DNA from: CAZFYZ01 sp964523735
GTDB lineage: Bacteria > Armatimonadota > UBA5829
NCBI GenBank assembly: GCA_964523735.1
Contig: CAZFYZ010000003.1
Location: 1 to 64,000 of the forward strand
Length of the DNA stretch: 64,000 nt
Direction: 5' to 3'
Shown here: positions 1 through 8,401 of the stretch, in pieces
How the letters are laid out: every line of letters begins with the position of its first letter
Position numbering within the stretch: position 1 is the first letter of the stretch
Position numbers and translations under genes: made by a program
Notes under the pieces: generated by a model
Told to the model about the DNA's origin: nothing
Seen by the model: only the letters and a program-made list of their open reading frames with translations
The model's database searches: none

Positions 1-1134
1 GACACAGATTACCGCAATCAGTGGAGCGGGTTCGACTATTACTTCCCCAAGCTCGGCGATCCGGCGGCAGATCGCCTGCACTACCCGACCTACGCCGCGC
101 CGGGGAATCACGATTACTACAGAGTGCTGGGCACGCTGGTGCTCAACCCCTCGCCATCATACGTCGTCGCGCAGAACCTGATGGGCCGATATGGCTCGGG
201 CACCGGCGGGACCCAGGAGGGCAACGTCTGCTACTCGGTCGACCTGGGCGGGGTTCACTTCGCCTGCGTGGGCAGGTATGCCGACGACGCGGTCCTCGCC
301 TGGCTTGGAGCCGATCTTGCGGCGACTCCGAGGGGGACTCCGATCGTCATCTTCCTGCATTATGCCTTTGACGACGGCACACTGTGGTACACCGACGGTG
401 AGAGACAGGCGCTGGCGGCGAGGCTGGTGGGGCACAGGGTGGTGTGCATCCTCCACGGGCACACTCACGAGGCTCATAGCTACGTCTGGCACGCTATTCC
501 GGTGTTCGACGACGGCGCGACGAACGAGTATCGGGACTTCGGCGTGCTGCGGGTCACGGATTCCGGGACGATCTACGCTCAGCGGCAGGTCGCATCCAGC
601 GGGGACTACTGGAAGTGGAGCGCGCAGTATTGCACGATCACCGGCTATACTCGAACGGTCGGCGGCGGGATCGCCGGGGCGACGATATCCGCCAGCAACA
701 GCGGGGGCACTGTTACGACCGGAGTGGATGGGTTCTACAGCATTTCGGTGCCCGTGGGCTGGTCGGGAACCGTGACTCCCTTGAAGCAGGGGGTGGTCTT
801 CTCGACGCCGCCCCGCTCGTATGTCAGCATCCAGTCGAGCCTTGCCGGGCAGGACTATTTTGACTCCTCGTTCCGCGTGCTTGCGATCAATAACAGGGAT
901 TTGACCCATCTTTCGGAGGCGGCGGCGGCCAGGCATCTGTTTGCGGCGTTTGGCCGGGTGACCCGGCTGGATGTCAGCACATTCCAGCTCGACGATGGTT
1001 CCGGGACGCCGGTCAGGGTTCGGCTCGCGGGCCATTCGCTCCAGACCGGCGATTTTGCGGTCGCTCGGGGAGCGTGGACGCCCTCGTCAGCTCCGTCCAC
1101 CCTAAATGCATTCGGCGCCGCGAAGCTGCAGTAG
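1..1134 (+). CDS. Secreted metallophosphoesterase with C-terminal OB-like module (5' partial)
   Basis: The reading frame is open from the first base, so the N-terminus lies outside the window; 377 residues are visible. The calcineurin-like phosphoesterase motifs are GNHD (visible residues 35-38) and HGHTHE (152-157), with a FLHYAF stretch between that fits the metal-binding His region. After the catalytic domain comes a segment resembling carboxypeptidase-regulatory or Ig-like beta-sandwich repeats (ITGYTR...GVDGFYSISVP), and the last ~65 residues form an OB-like module with FQLDDGSG. The fold predicts hydrolysis of phosphomonoesters or phosphodiesters outside the cytoplasm, substrate unknown. 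The same C-terminal module recurs in other secreted proteins of this window. A missing N-terminus prevents seeing a signal peptide. Confidence 0.85.
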   Translation, partial: DTDYRNQWSGFDYYFPKLGDPAADRLHYPTYAAPGNHDYYRVLGTLVLNPSPSYVVAQNLMGRYGSGTGGTQEGNVCYSVDLGGVHFACVGRYADDAVLAWLGADLAATPRGTPIVIFLHYAFDDGTLWYTDGERQALAARLVGHRVVCILHGHTHEAHSYVWHAIPVFDDGATNEYRDFGVLRVTDSGTIYAQRQVASSGDYWKWSAQYCTITGYTRTVGGGIAGATISASNSGGTVTTGVDGFYSISVPVGWSGTVTPLKQGVVFSTPPRSYVSIQSSLAGQDYFDSSFRVLAINNRDLTHLSEAAAARHLFAAFGRVTRLDVSTFQLDDGSGTPVRVRLAGHSLQTGDFAVARGAWTPSSAPSTLNAFGAAKLQ

Positions 1135-1166
1135 CATCTATGGTCAGGGCCAATGCCACCGGAGCA

Positions 1167-1418
1167 GGCCGTCTGCTGCAGGGAACTACGGCTCGTGCCA
1201 AGTCTATGACTTCGTGCCATGCCTCGTTCCCGCAGGATAGTTGGCTGCACGCCGCATGCCGCCTGCTGCAGGGAACTCCGGCTCGTGCCAAGTGTGGGAC
1301 TTCGTGCCATGCCTCGTTCCCGCAGGATATCCAAGACCGGGGGCGGGGCAGGCCGCCTGCTGCAGGGAACTCCGGCTCGTGCCAAGTCTATTACTTCGTG
1401 CAATGCCTCGTTCCCGCA
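1167..1418. repeat. Three copies of a ~70 bp interspersed repeat
   Basis: Three near-identical units lie at about 1167-1238, 1257-1329 and 1350-1418, separated by ~20 bp of unrelated sequence. Each carries CTGCTGCAGGGAACT, then CTCGTGCCAAGT, then ACTTCGTGC and GCCTCGTTCCCGCA. Within a unit GGGAAC pairs with GTTCCC and AAGT with ACTT, so each can form a nested imperfect hairpin. The third unit diverges after GTTCCCGCA. The 1135-1652 gap holds no convincing gene; short open frames through the repeats are by-products. Confidence 0.8.
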
Positions 1419-1652
1419 TCTATGAAAACGCGTTTGATGTCAAGACCCAGTTTGTGCTGTTGTTGCAGGCGCAGTCTGTTGGCTAGGGTTCTCGTTCCCG
1501 TCTTTTGCTTTGCCATTTGGCGAGCTGGCCTTAGGGCTACATTAGCAAGCATCTATTCGCTTTCTAGAGAAGCAGGATGTTATGTACGCCTGGGGCCGGT
1601 CAATCAGCATATCGACGTCAAGCGTCATGCGGGAACACGACCTCGCCCCAAA

Positions 1653-2690
1653 TCATCCGACTTCGCTAGCAGGAACCATCGATGGCTTGCGGCCGCTCGG
1701 CCGGTAAGGCTCCATTCTCTTAAGCATCCAGAAGATAGAGACTACCAACTCTCGAGCTGCCGCAACCACAGCTCTGTTATGTCCTTTCCTTTCAAGAACC
1801 CGCAGATACAGGTTTCTAATCTTGCCATCTTCCTTGATCGCCTGATGCGCTGCTTCCACGAATATCCACCGCAACCAACTAGAGCCTTCTTTGCTTATGT
1901 TGCCTCGTCGAGTCTTCTCCCCGCTCGAATGCTCCCGTGGATTCAAACCACTATACGAAACCAGCTTCTCAGCGCTCTCAAAGCGAGAGATATCAACAAT
2001 CTCCGCAAGCAGCATCACCGCACGAAACTCCGCAAAGCCCGGAGCGGTCGTAACCAGCATCGCTCGTGAGTCCAAATGAGCACGATGCACGATCTCCGCG
2101 TCGAGCAAGTCCACCTGCTCTTGAATCCTGTCCAGAATCGCCAGCTTTGTCTGTATCACCAGCTTGTAGCACTCACCTATCTGGACACTCTTGAGAAATG
2201 TCCGCCCAGACTTGCCGAAAGTATCGCTCCACGGGCTGTGTATCCAGTTCGCTCGCAAGATAGCATGCACTTGGTTCTTTATCGCCGTGCTCTGACCCTT
2301 GAGACTTGCTCTACCTCTCACCAAACCCCTCAATTCGCGGCTCCCGGGACACGGAACATAAGCCTCTGGAAGCAGACCAACCCTTAGAAGGGTCGCCAGC
2401 TTGTACGCATCCACCTTGTCGTTCTTCACAGATGCAAGCCCGATCATCTTCGCTTCCTTTGAGTGACATATGTGCACATCAAAGCCTAGATCACTCAGAA
2501 CGTCATAGAGCATCCCCCAATTGTGGCTCGCCTCAAGAGCCACACTCGCATCCCCCTCTATCGCCGAAAACCAGCCCAACACCATATCTAGCTGGTTCGC
2601 TAGCCGGCATTCGGCAATCCTCTGCCCCGACTCATCCAATACACAGATCTGCAGCGTCCTCTTGTGTACATCGATCCCAATCCATAACAT
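1653..2690 (-). CDS. IS110-family transposase
   Basis: 345 residues, full length for the family. The N-terminal DEDD (RuvC-like) domain starts with IGIDVHK and has ALEASHNW and NDKVDAYKLATLL, giving the acidic residues expected. The C-terminal transposase_20 domain shows TAPGFAEF, RFESAEKLVSYSGLNP and SSGEKTRRG; the conserved Ser of this region is the known catalytic residue of IS110 enzymes. A start at 2690 is chosen because AGGAGG lies 8 nt upstream; the ATG at 2696 is only 2 nt from that site. Established for the family: the protein acts with a bridge RNA from the element's non-coding end to recombine donor and target DNA. No internal stop or frameshift, so it looks intact. Confidence 0.95.
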   Translation of the reverse strand: MLWIGIDVHKRTLQICVLDESGQRIAECRLANQLDMVLGWFSAIEGDASVALEASHNWGMLYDVLSDLGFDVHICHSKEAKMIGLASVKNDKVDAYKLATLLRVGLLPEAYVPCPGSRELRGLVRGRASLKGQSTAIKNQVHAILRANWIHSPWSDTFGKSGRTFLKSVQIGECYKLVIQTKLAILDRIQEQVDLLDAEIVHRAHLDSRAMLVTTAPGFAEFRAVMLLAEIVDISRFESAEKLVSYSGLNPREHSSGEKTRRGNISKEGSSWLRWIFVEAAHQAIKEDGKIRNLYLRVLERKGHNRAVVAAARELVVSIFWMLKRMEPYRPSGRKPSMVPASEVG

Positions 2691-2787
2691 GTCCATGGCC
2701 TCCTGACTAAGGGTCTTTGCTACAACCCTAGTGTAGCTCGCGCTACACAAGGAGGCCAACCACAGTTTTCATTACATCAGTATATCG

Positions 2788-2832
2788 AATCTGCTTTTTG
2801 CGGGGCTCTTGGCAGATGCCGAAAAGCAGATT
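2788..2832. repeat. 11 bp inverted repeat, REP-like
   Basis: AATCTGCTTTT (2788-2798) and AAAAGCAGATT (2822-2832) are perfect inverse complements around a 23 nt loop. The following TTCTCACTGCGTTCGAAATG resembles a repeat found between genes in many bacterial genomes, which when translated gives the spurious peptide ISNAVRNL. It may alternatively be part of the IS110 non-coding end. Confidence 0.55.
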
Positions 2833-2891
2833 TCTCACTGCGTTCGAAATGACTGTGGGCAAGAGTGAGCTGTTACAATGATGGGCTTCTA

Positions 2892-2920
2892 TTGACAGGC
2901 AGCAGATGGTGTGACATACT
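2892..2920 (+). promoter_or_regulatory. Promoter of the symporter gene
   Basis: Perfect -35 TTGACA (2892-2897), 17 bp spacer, -10 CATACT (2915-2920). The predicted transcription start is near 2927, about 57 nt before the symporter ATG. Confidence 0.7.
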
Positions 2921-2928
2921 ACGAGAGG

Positions 2929-2945
2929 TGTAAGTCTATTACACA
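2929..2945. promoter_or_regulatory. Operator TGTAA-N5-TTACA, copy 1
   Basis: TGTAAGTCTATTACACA contains TGTAA (2929-2933) and TTACA (2939-2943) around 5 bp. It starts 8 bp after the -10 box, over the predicted start of transcription, where a bound repressor would block initiation. A matching site sits at the same place relative to the promoter at 6548. Half-sites TGTAA/TTACA suit LacI- or GntR-type regulators; no such regulator gene is in the window. Confidence 0.6.
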
Positions 2946-2983
2946 ACCGGCCTGGCTTTCTCCTGTAACCGCTGCCGGGCTGT

Positions 2984-5082
2984 ATGCCTACAAATCTGAC
3001 TGCGAGTCTGGCACTCGCACCCAAAGGAGTCCCGGGGTTGGGCAATCTGCATCTTGTTGACTGGGCGATCATAGTTGTTTCCGTCGTAGTGCTTCGTCTC
3101 ATCAGCCTCTCTACGCGATCGTTCATGAGGGGCGTGGCGGACTTCCTCTCCGCTAACCGCTCGGCTGGGCGCTACCTGCTCACGATATCCTCCCAGATGG
3201 GCGGGGTCGGTGTGGTCACGTTCGTGGCGTATTTTGAGATTGCCGCGAGCGCGGGGCTGACTCCGGGCTGGTGGAACATCGTGACGGGGCCGATGATGAT
3301 GGTCATCATTCCCCTGACCGGTTGGGTCTTCTACAGATTCCGCGAGACCCGCGCCCTCACGATGGCTCAGTTCTTCGAGAAGCGGTATTCCAGGCGACTC
3401 CGTATTTATGCAGGTTCCGTCTGCTGGGTGTCCGGCGTTCTGAACTTCGGTGTGTTCCCGGCCACCGCAGCTCACTTCTTCGTGTTCTACTGCGGCCTGC
3501 CTCTGAGTTTCCACCCGATTCCCGGTCTGGAGTTCCAGCTCGCGACTTTCCCGGTAGTGATGATCATCGACATGGCGCTTGCGCTGTCATTCGTGACTAT
3601 GGGCGGGCAGATATCAGTGATCGTCACGGAGTGCGTTCAGGGCATCTTCTGCGCAGCGATGTTCGTTGTAGTGTCAGTCGTTTTGATGATCCAGTTCAAG
3701 TGGCCCTTGATGATGGAGATGATGAGCCAGGCTCCCGCCGGCAAGTCGATGCTCAATCCGTATCAGACCACAGCCAACACCGAGTTCGGGCTATGGTACT
3801 ACCTGATATTTGTCTTCAGCACGTTCTACTGCTACCAGTCGTGGCAGGGAACCCAGGGCTTCTACAGCTCCGCCCGGACCCCTCACGAGCAGAAGATGGG
3901 CAACATCATCTCGTCGTGGAGACTCATTCCGCAGAACCTGATGTGTGCCCTCCTGCCCCTTGCCGGCCTCGTGGTCCTCAAGCTCCACCAGTTCGCTCCC
4001 GTGGCCGAGACCGTGCGCAGCTCGCTGCAGAGTATCCCCGGCGATCCAAACAACATCATACAAGGGCAGATGCAGATACCGGTTGCGCTTGCCATGGTGC
4101 TGCCGATCGGAATCAAGGGAATCCTCGCCACGATAATGCTNNNNNNNNNNTGCTGTTCTTGTCTTTTACGTGCCACGACAGCTACATGCACTCCTGGGGG
4201 AGTATCTTCATCCAGGACGTCGTGATGCCACTGCGCAAGAAGCCCGTCGATCCCGAGACCCACGTCCGCTGGCTGCGGTGGTCGATCATCTTTGTCGCGG
4301 TGTTTGCGGTCCTTCTTGGCGTGTTCGTCCCGACGATTCAGAAGATATGGTTCTTCTTCCTGTTGACCGGTGTCATCTGGGTGGCGGGATCTGGAGCTCT
4401 GATCATCGGGGGCCTCTACTGGAGGCGGGCCACCACTGCAGGCGCCTACTGCGCGCTCACAGTGGGTGTGCTCACGGGTATTCTGAGCGCATCGGTCATT
4501 TACCTTGGCTTCCTGCCTCAATACAAGCACTATTTCAACAACACGATGTATGTCAACGCGGTCGCCATGGTGATCGCGGCGACCCTCTATGTAGTCGTAT
4601 CGCTCATCACGTGCAAGGAACCCTACGAGCTTGAGCGACTCCTCCATAGAGGTAAGTACGCGGTGGAGGCGGACCAGGTAGGCACCGAGGAGCAGAAAGT
4701 AAGCGTGATCAGCCGGCTGTTTGGTATCACCAAGGAGTTCAGCAAGAGCGACCGGATCCTCGCCGTTGTGCTCGTTCTCTGGAATGTCGCCTGGCTGTTG
4801 TTCTTTGCTGTGTTTACGGTCCTCAACTTCACAATCCCGCTCTCGGACGCAGCCTGGGGCAAGTTCTGGTACTACTACATCATCCTGCAGCTCATCATCA
4901 GCGTCCCGATCGCCATCTGGTTTGCGGTCGGCGGCACGATGGACATCCGGCTCTTGCTCAAATCGCTTCGGGCTGCCGCTCGCGACATCAGCGACGACGG
5001 CACAGTCAGAACAGGCAGCGATGCCGAGCAGTCTGTGCCTGCGGCAGAAGGCGCAACAGTGGGCGCTGACCGGCAGGAGTAG
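2984..5082 (+). CDS. Sodium:solute symporter (SSS family), interrupted by an N gap
   Basis: The gene reads in one frame from ATG 2984 to the N run and in another frame after it to the stop at 5082. It encodes a polytopic membrane protein of the SSS family, with a long N-terminal half of hydrophobic segments and, after the gap, HDSYMHSWGSIFIQDV, a stretch typical of this family. About 13 membrane segments are suggested by hydrophobic runs. Family members import sugars, organic acids, nucleosides or ions with sodium; the substrate here cannot be read. The shared operator with the neighbouring URO-D-like and beta-propeller genes suggests a common catabolic role. The frame change is best explained by the gap (see that entry), not by a true frameshift. 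Confidence 0.9.
4141..4150. other. Assembly gap (10 N), probably spurious
   Basis: The sequence ends in TGCT before the Ns and resumes with TGCT after them. Collapsing the Ns and one TGCT copy (14 nt removed) joins the two frames and gives TIMLFLSFTCHDSY with no missing residue, which reads naturally for this symporter family. Confidence 0.7.
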
Positions 5083-5176
5083 AGCTTTGTGGGGAGGGCG
5101 CGAAGCGATGGTGCCGGGCGTGGCGATTTCTGCCGTGGCCCATACTTCGCGCCAGCCAGGTTGCCTGGTTAACTGA

Positions 5177-6442
5177 TCAGGAGCCGGCGCTGTCGGCTAT
5201 CGCCTTGAACATCGCCAGCAGATTCTCTGTGGGGGTGTTTGCCTGCACGTTGTGTACGGCCGCGAACACAAATCCGCCGCCTTTACCGAGTATCTCGACG
5301 CCGTCTCTCACTTCCTTGTAGACCTCTTGCGGCGTTCCAAAGGGCAGCGTGCGCTGAGTGTTGACGCCTCCGCCCCAGAACACTATGTCCTTGCCGAACT
5401 CCTTCTTCAGGGTGAGCGCGTCCATCTTCTCCGCCGACAACTGCACAGGGTTCAGGATATCGAAGCCGGCCTCGATGAAGTCTGGGATTAGATCATAGAC
5501 CGAGCCGCACGTGTGTGTGAACGTCTTCCAGTTGCTCTTCTGATGGATGAGATCATTGACCTGCTTGTGGAACGGCATGAACAGGTCTCGGTAGTCCGCC
5601 CGGGACATGAAGAGCCCCCGCTGCGTACCGAAATCAGTTCCTGTGGTGAATGCCACCTGGACTTTGTCTCCAAGTTCGTCTATCAGCCGCGTGGTGTTCG
5701 CGAGCGCCACTTCGCACTGTCTCTCGAAGACGCTCCGCACATAGTCTCGCCGCATTGCCGTGGAGATGTACCATTCCTGAACGTCCCGAATGCCCTTTGG
5801 ATGCTTCATCCACGGGCCGGGAACCAGGGCGATATCGCCAAAACCCGTGCCAGGCACCGAGAGCGTGATCGCGCAGTCTGTGCCGTTATAAGCCTCGTCC
5901 ACTCTGGCCCTGAAGTGGGCGATCTCTTCATTCGACAGGGGCTGGAACTCCTCGGTGTTGTCTGATGGGTCGAGATTCTCTTCGATAATCTCCCCCTGGC
6001 GGATGATGGAATCGAAGTAGACTCCCCCAAAGGGCATTCGGCCACTGGGTGGAACGGTAGTGTCGCCCTCTGGGTAGATCAGCAGGTCACCGCTTTCAGT
6101 AGTGGTGACGTTGAAGTCCCCTGGCACAAGCACATCGGTCCCGTCGAACAGAGTGAACGGTTTCCAGTTCTTGAACTCGAACCCAAACAGGGAGCGACTT
6201 CCAGACACGGCGACGACGTCGATATTGAGGGCGCTCCTCAACTCAGGGTCGATTTCGCCCAGCATCTGGTAGGGGTCAATGAGCTTGACGCGATAGTCAG
6301 GATGCCCCAATACGGCCTGTCTGAGGCGCGTGACCGCAGACACGTGCATTCCGGTAACGATAGTGCCACCCAGGTCAACGGGAAACCTGTCGGGCTCGAT
6401 ATGGTTTAGGGCGGCTGATACCCTCTCACGTGATGTCATCAT
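5177..6442 (-). CDS. Uroporphyrinogen decarboxylase-like (URO-D superfamily) enzyme
   Basis: 421 residues. The N-terminus TSRERVSAALNH.EPDRFPVD is the typical opening of URO-D-family proteins, and the C-terminal half has the barrel signatures THTCGSVYDLIPDFIEAGFDILNPVQ and FWGGGVNTQRTLPFGTP (each shown in the sequence). The THTCG segment fits the zinc-binding His/Cys region of the methyltransferase branch (MtaA/CmuA type) rather than heme-pathway HemE. No other heme gene is nearby. The likely role is methyl or carboxyl transfer in catabolism, exact substrate unknown. It converges with the symporter gene (94 bp between stops) and diverges from the beta-propeller gene. GAGGAG precedes the ATG at 6442; the following ATG at 6439 is an alternative start. 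Confidence 0.85.
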   Translation of the reverse strand: MMTSRERVSAALNHIEPDRFPVDLGGTIVTGMHVSAVTRLRQAVLGHPDYRVKLIDPYQMLGEIDPELRSALNIDVVAVSGSRSLFGFEFKNWKPFTLFDGTDVLVPGDFNVTTTESGDLLIYPEGDTTVPPSGRMPFGGVYFDSIIRQGEIIEENLDPSDNTEEFQPLSNEEIAHFRARVDEAYNGTDCAITLSVPGTGFGDIALVPGPWMKHPKGIRDVQEWYISTAMRRDYVRSVFERQCEVALANTTRLIDELGDKVQVAFTTGTDFGTQRGLFMSRADYRDLFMPFHKQVNDLIHQKSNWKTFTHTCGSVYDLIPDFIEAGFDILNPVQLSAEKMDALTLKKEFGKDIVFWGGGVNTQRTLPFGTPQEVYKEVRDGVEILGKGGGFVFAAVHNVQANTPTENLLAMFKAIADSAGS

Positions 6443-6490
6443 TGCTCCTCACTCCCTGCCATATAACGCACTGAACGACCAATCGCCATG

Positions 6491-6519
6491 ATTGTAGTCC
6501 CTCTGGGCCCAATTGACAA
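6491..6519 (-). promoter_or_regulatory. Promoter of the URO-D-like gene
   Basis: On the minus strand: -35 TTGTCA (6519-6514), 17 bp spacer, -10 TACAAT (6496-6491). The -35 overlaps the -35 of the opposite promoter, both inside the short palindrome TTGACAA. Confidence 0.65.
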
Positions 6520-6541
6520 GCCGGAAACGATGTGGTACATT
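6513..6541 (+). promoter_or_regulatory. Promoter of the beta-propeller gene
   Basis: -35 TTGACA (6513-6518), 17 bp spacer, -10 TACATT (6536-6541). Confidence 0.65.
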
Positions 6542-6547
6542 GCTGGC

Positions 6548-6564
6548 TGTAAGTGTCTTACACA
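6548..6564. promoter_or_regulatory. Operator TGTAA-N5-TTACA, copy 2
   Basis: TGTAAGTGTCTTACACA; the arms extend to TGTAAG/CTTACA around 3 bp. It matches the site at 2929 in 14 of 17 positions and also starts just after the -10 box. It could repress the beta-propeller promoter and possibly the divergent one. Confidence 0.6.
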
Positions 6565-6609
6565 GGTCGATTGCGTTCTCCTCCATCTGCTGTTAAAGGA
6601 GTCTTACTG

Positions 6610-7863
6610 ATGGATCAGCTTCACCGCTCGCACGAAGAAGAAGGGCAGCCGTCGCCCGCTCATCGGATCTGGCCCTCGGAGCCTCCGGCAGGCTGTCCAT
6701 TCCCGCAGTCTGAAGCGATCACCGGGCTGGCTTTCACAGGCAAGTATATTACCTACAACGATGACGCCAACGACCTGGAGCACATGATCGGCGATACCTG
6801 GTACCCCTCCTGGGCGGAAGATGGAAAACTATACTCGCCGTGGACGGATGGATTCCTGAACGGCTTCAAGTCCGGGTCGTGGAGCGGCGAAGGTGCTACA
6901 ACAGGACACGCCGCGATTGTGGGCGATGATCCCATGCACCTGACTTTCACCTACGCGGGCATCTATCCCGGCAGCGCGGCCCCATACATGGGTCGCTACC
7001 CCTGCGCCAGTCTCTTCCACGATGGCATCTGGTATGTCGGAACCTACTGCCTGAACGACTCAGATGGCGACCCCAACACCGGACTCAACTGGGATATTCT
7101 GGGGCCGTTTGTGGGATTCCGCTACTCCAAGGACCACGGCAAGACCTGGACCGACACCCCGCATACGCCCGCTCGTCCGCTCTTCGACGAGCCGGCCGAG
7201 GCTGGAGGCGTGATCAAAATGGGCGCGCCGCACGTGGTCGACTTCGGCAAGAACATGCAGTACTCGCCCGACGGCAAGGTCTATCTGGTCGCCCACGGGG
7301 CGATGGAATCCGACCCCAACCCACGGGAGGCGAACCTCAGTTGGTGCACGGGAGACCAGGTCTACATGGCTCGAGTCCTGCCCGGCCCGGAGAACATGAA
7401 CGACGCATCCAAGTACGAGTTCTTCGCCGGCCACGACGACCAGGGGCAGCCCATCTGGACAAAGGACTTCTCGAAGATCAAGCCGCTGGTGGACTGGAAC
7501 AACAACTGCGGCGGAGCGGCGATAACCTATAACCCAGGGCTGAAGAAGTACCTGCTGTGCATCAACGACGGGGGCAACACGATTTCGAAGATGAACACGT
7601 ACGTACTAGAGTCCGACCTCATCACGGGTCCGTGGAAGCTGGTCACGTACATGCGCGACTTCGGCGAGCAGGCCTACTTCGTAAACATCCCGTCCAAGTT
7701 CATCAGCCCGGATGGTCGAACAGCCTGGCTCTGCTACTCCGTTAACTTCACGAACGTCGCACTGCCCCATCTGCCGAAGCTCGGTTACAATCCGCCGGCC
7801 GGCCATCCGGTTGGCGACGCTTCACCCTTGGTGTGGCAGGAGATCAAGCTGCTGCCTGAGTGA
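6610..7863 (+). CDS. Beta-propeller protein, sialidase/GH43-like
   Basis: 417 residues starting at ATG 6610, supported by AAAGGAG eight bases upstream; an upstream in-frame start at 6553 would lie inside the operator. No signal peptide is visible. Repeated blade-like stretches (YSKDHGKTWTDT, YSPDGKVYLVAHG, FISPDGRTAWLCYS) with Asp-box-like SxDxGxTW suggest a five- to six-bladed sialidase or GH43-like propeller acting on sugars. Catalytic residues could not be assigned. With the symporter and URO-D-like enzyme it forms a probable regulon. The gene's last bases (coding for VWQEIK) are copied into the tandem array downstream. Confidence 0.75.
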   Translation: MDQLHRSHEEEGQPSPAHRIWPSEPPAGCPFPQSEAITGLAFTGKYITYNDDANDLEHMIGDTWYPSWAEDGKLYSPWTDGFLNGFKSGSWSGEGATTGHAAIVGDDPMHLTFTYAGIYPGSAAPYMGRYPCASLFHDGIWYVGTYCLNDSDGDPNTGLNWDILGPFVGFRYSKDHGKTWTDTPHTPARPLFDEPAEAGGVIKMGAPHVVDFGKNMQYSPDGKVYLVAHGAMESDPNPREANLSWCTGDQVYMARVLPGPENMNDASKYEFFAGHDDQGQPIWTKDFSKIKPLVDWNNNCGGAAITYNPGLKKYLLCINDGGNTISKMNTYVLESDLITGPWKLVTYMRDFGEQAYFVNIPSKFISPDGRTAWLCYSVNFTNVALPHLPKLGYNPPAGHPVGDASPLVWQEIKLLPE

Positions 7864-7930
7864 GTCGTCAGACCCCGCACCGGCCGGGCTAAGCCGCTAT
7901 TCCCATCGGCTCATAATGACGCCTGCCAGG

Positions 7931-8285
7931 GGCGTCGGAGACGCCCGCTACAGCCTTATGGTGTGGCAGGAGATCAAGGCGTCGGAGACGCCCGCTACAG
8001 CCCTATGGTGTGGCTGGAGATCAAGGCGTCAGAGACGCCCGCTACAGCCTTATGGTGTGGCAGGAGATCAAGGCGTCAGAGACGCCCGCTACAGCCTTAT
8101 GGTGTGGCTGGAGATCAAGGCGTCAGAGACGCCCGCTACAGCCTTATGGTGTGGCTGGAGATCAGGGCGTCGGAGACGCCCGCTACAGCCTTATGGTGTG
8201 TCAGGAGATCAAGGCGTCGGAGACGCCCGCTACAGCCTTATGGCGTGGCAGGAGATCAGGGCGTCGGAGACGCCTGCTACAGCCC
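7931..8285. repeat. Tandem array, 47 bp unit, seven full copies plus a partial one
   Basis: Units start at 7931, 7978, 8025, 8072, 8119, 8166 and 8213 with exact 47 bp spacing, then a partial unit from 8260. Each unit is the palindrome GGCGTCNGAGACGCC plus CGCTACAGCC, joined to GGTGTGGCAGGAGATCAA. The second part equals the 3' end of the beta-propeller gene (7830-7847). The length is not a multiple of three, so the open frames through it are not genes. The 7864-8400 gap contains this array and a TATACT box at 8338-8343; no other gene is seen. Confidence 0.95.
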
Positions 8286-8401
8286 TGTCGCAACAGCCTC
8301 TGCCTACGCAGTTTGGCGCATTTCCCGCGGTACCAGTTATACTAGTAGTGCCAGCCTCTGGAGCGCGGAGTGGGCACTAACGGGCTGACAGGAGAACCAT
8401 C

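Larger units (their letters stand above)
1440..2880 (-). mobile_element. IS110-family insertion element, ends not resolved
   Basis: A single intact IS110-type transposase gene with ~200 bp of non-coding sequence on each side. IS110 elements lack classical terminal inverted repeats and do not make clear target duplications, so the exact ends cannot be read from one copy; the limits given are approximate. In the IS110 group the non-coding end upstream of the transposase encodes the bridge RNA, which here would lie in about 2697-2900. Confidence 0.55.

Noticed and set aside
157..1035. Long opposite-strand open frames over real genes (also 16268-17191, 27492-28199, 57487-58482)
   Set aside because: GC-rich coding DNA gives long shadow frames; none shows a motif, signal peptide or ribosome site.
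1160..1420. CRISPR-like repeat-spacer arrangement of three units
   Set aside because: The repeat is ~70 bp and only three copies exist; the spacers are ~20 bp and no cas genes are near.
2743..3126. Minus-strand open frame with ISNAVRNL
   Set aside because: This peptide is a known by-product of an intergenic repeat, and the frame overlaps the symporter promoter and start.
7925..8390. Three overlapping open frames of 110-220 codons
   Set aside because: They are translations of a 47 bp tandem repeat in three frames; peptide repeats RYSLMVW have no independent support.
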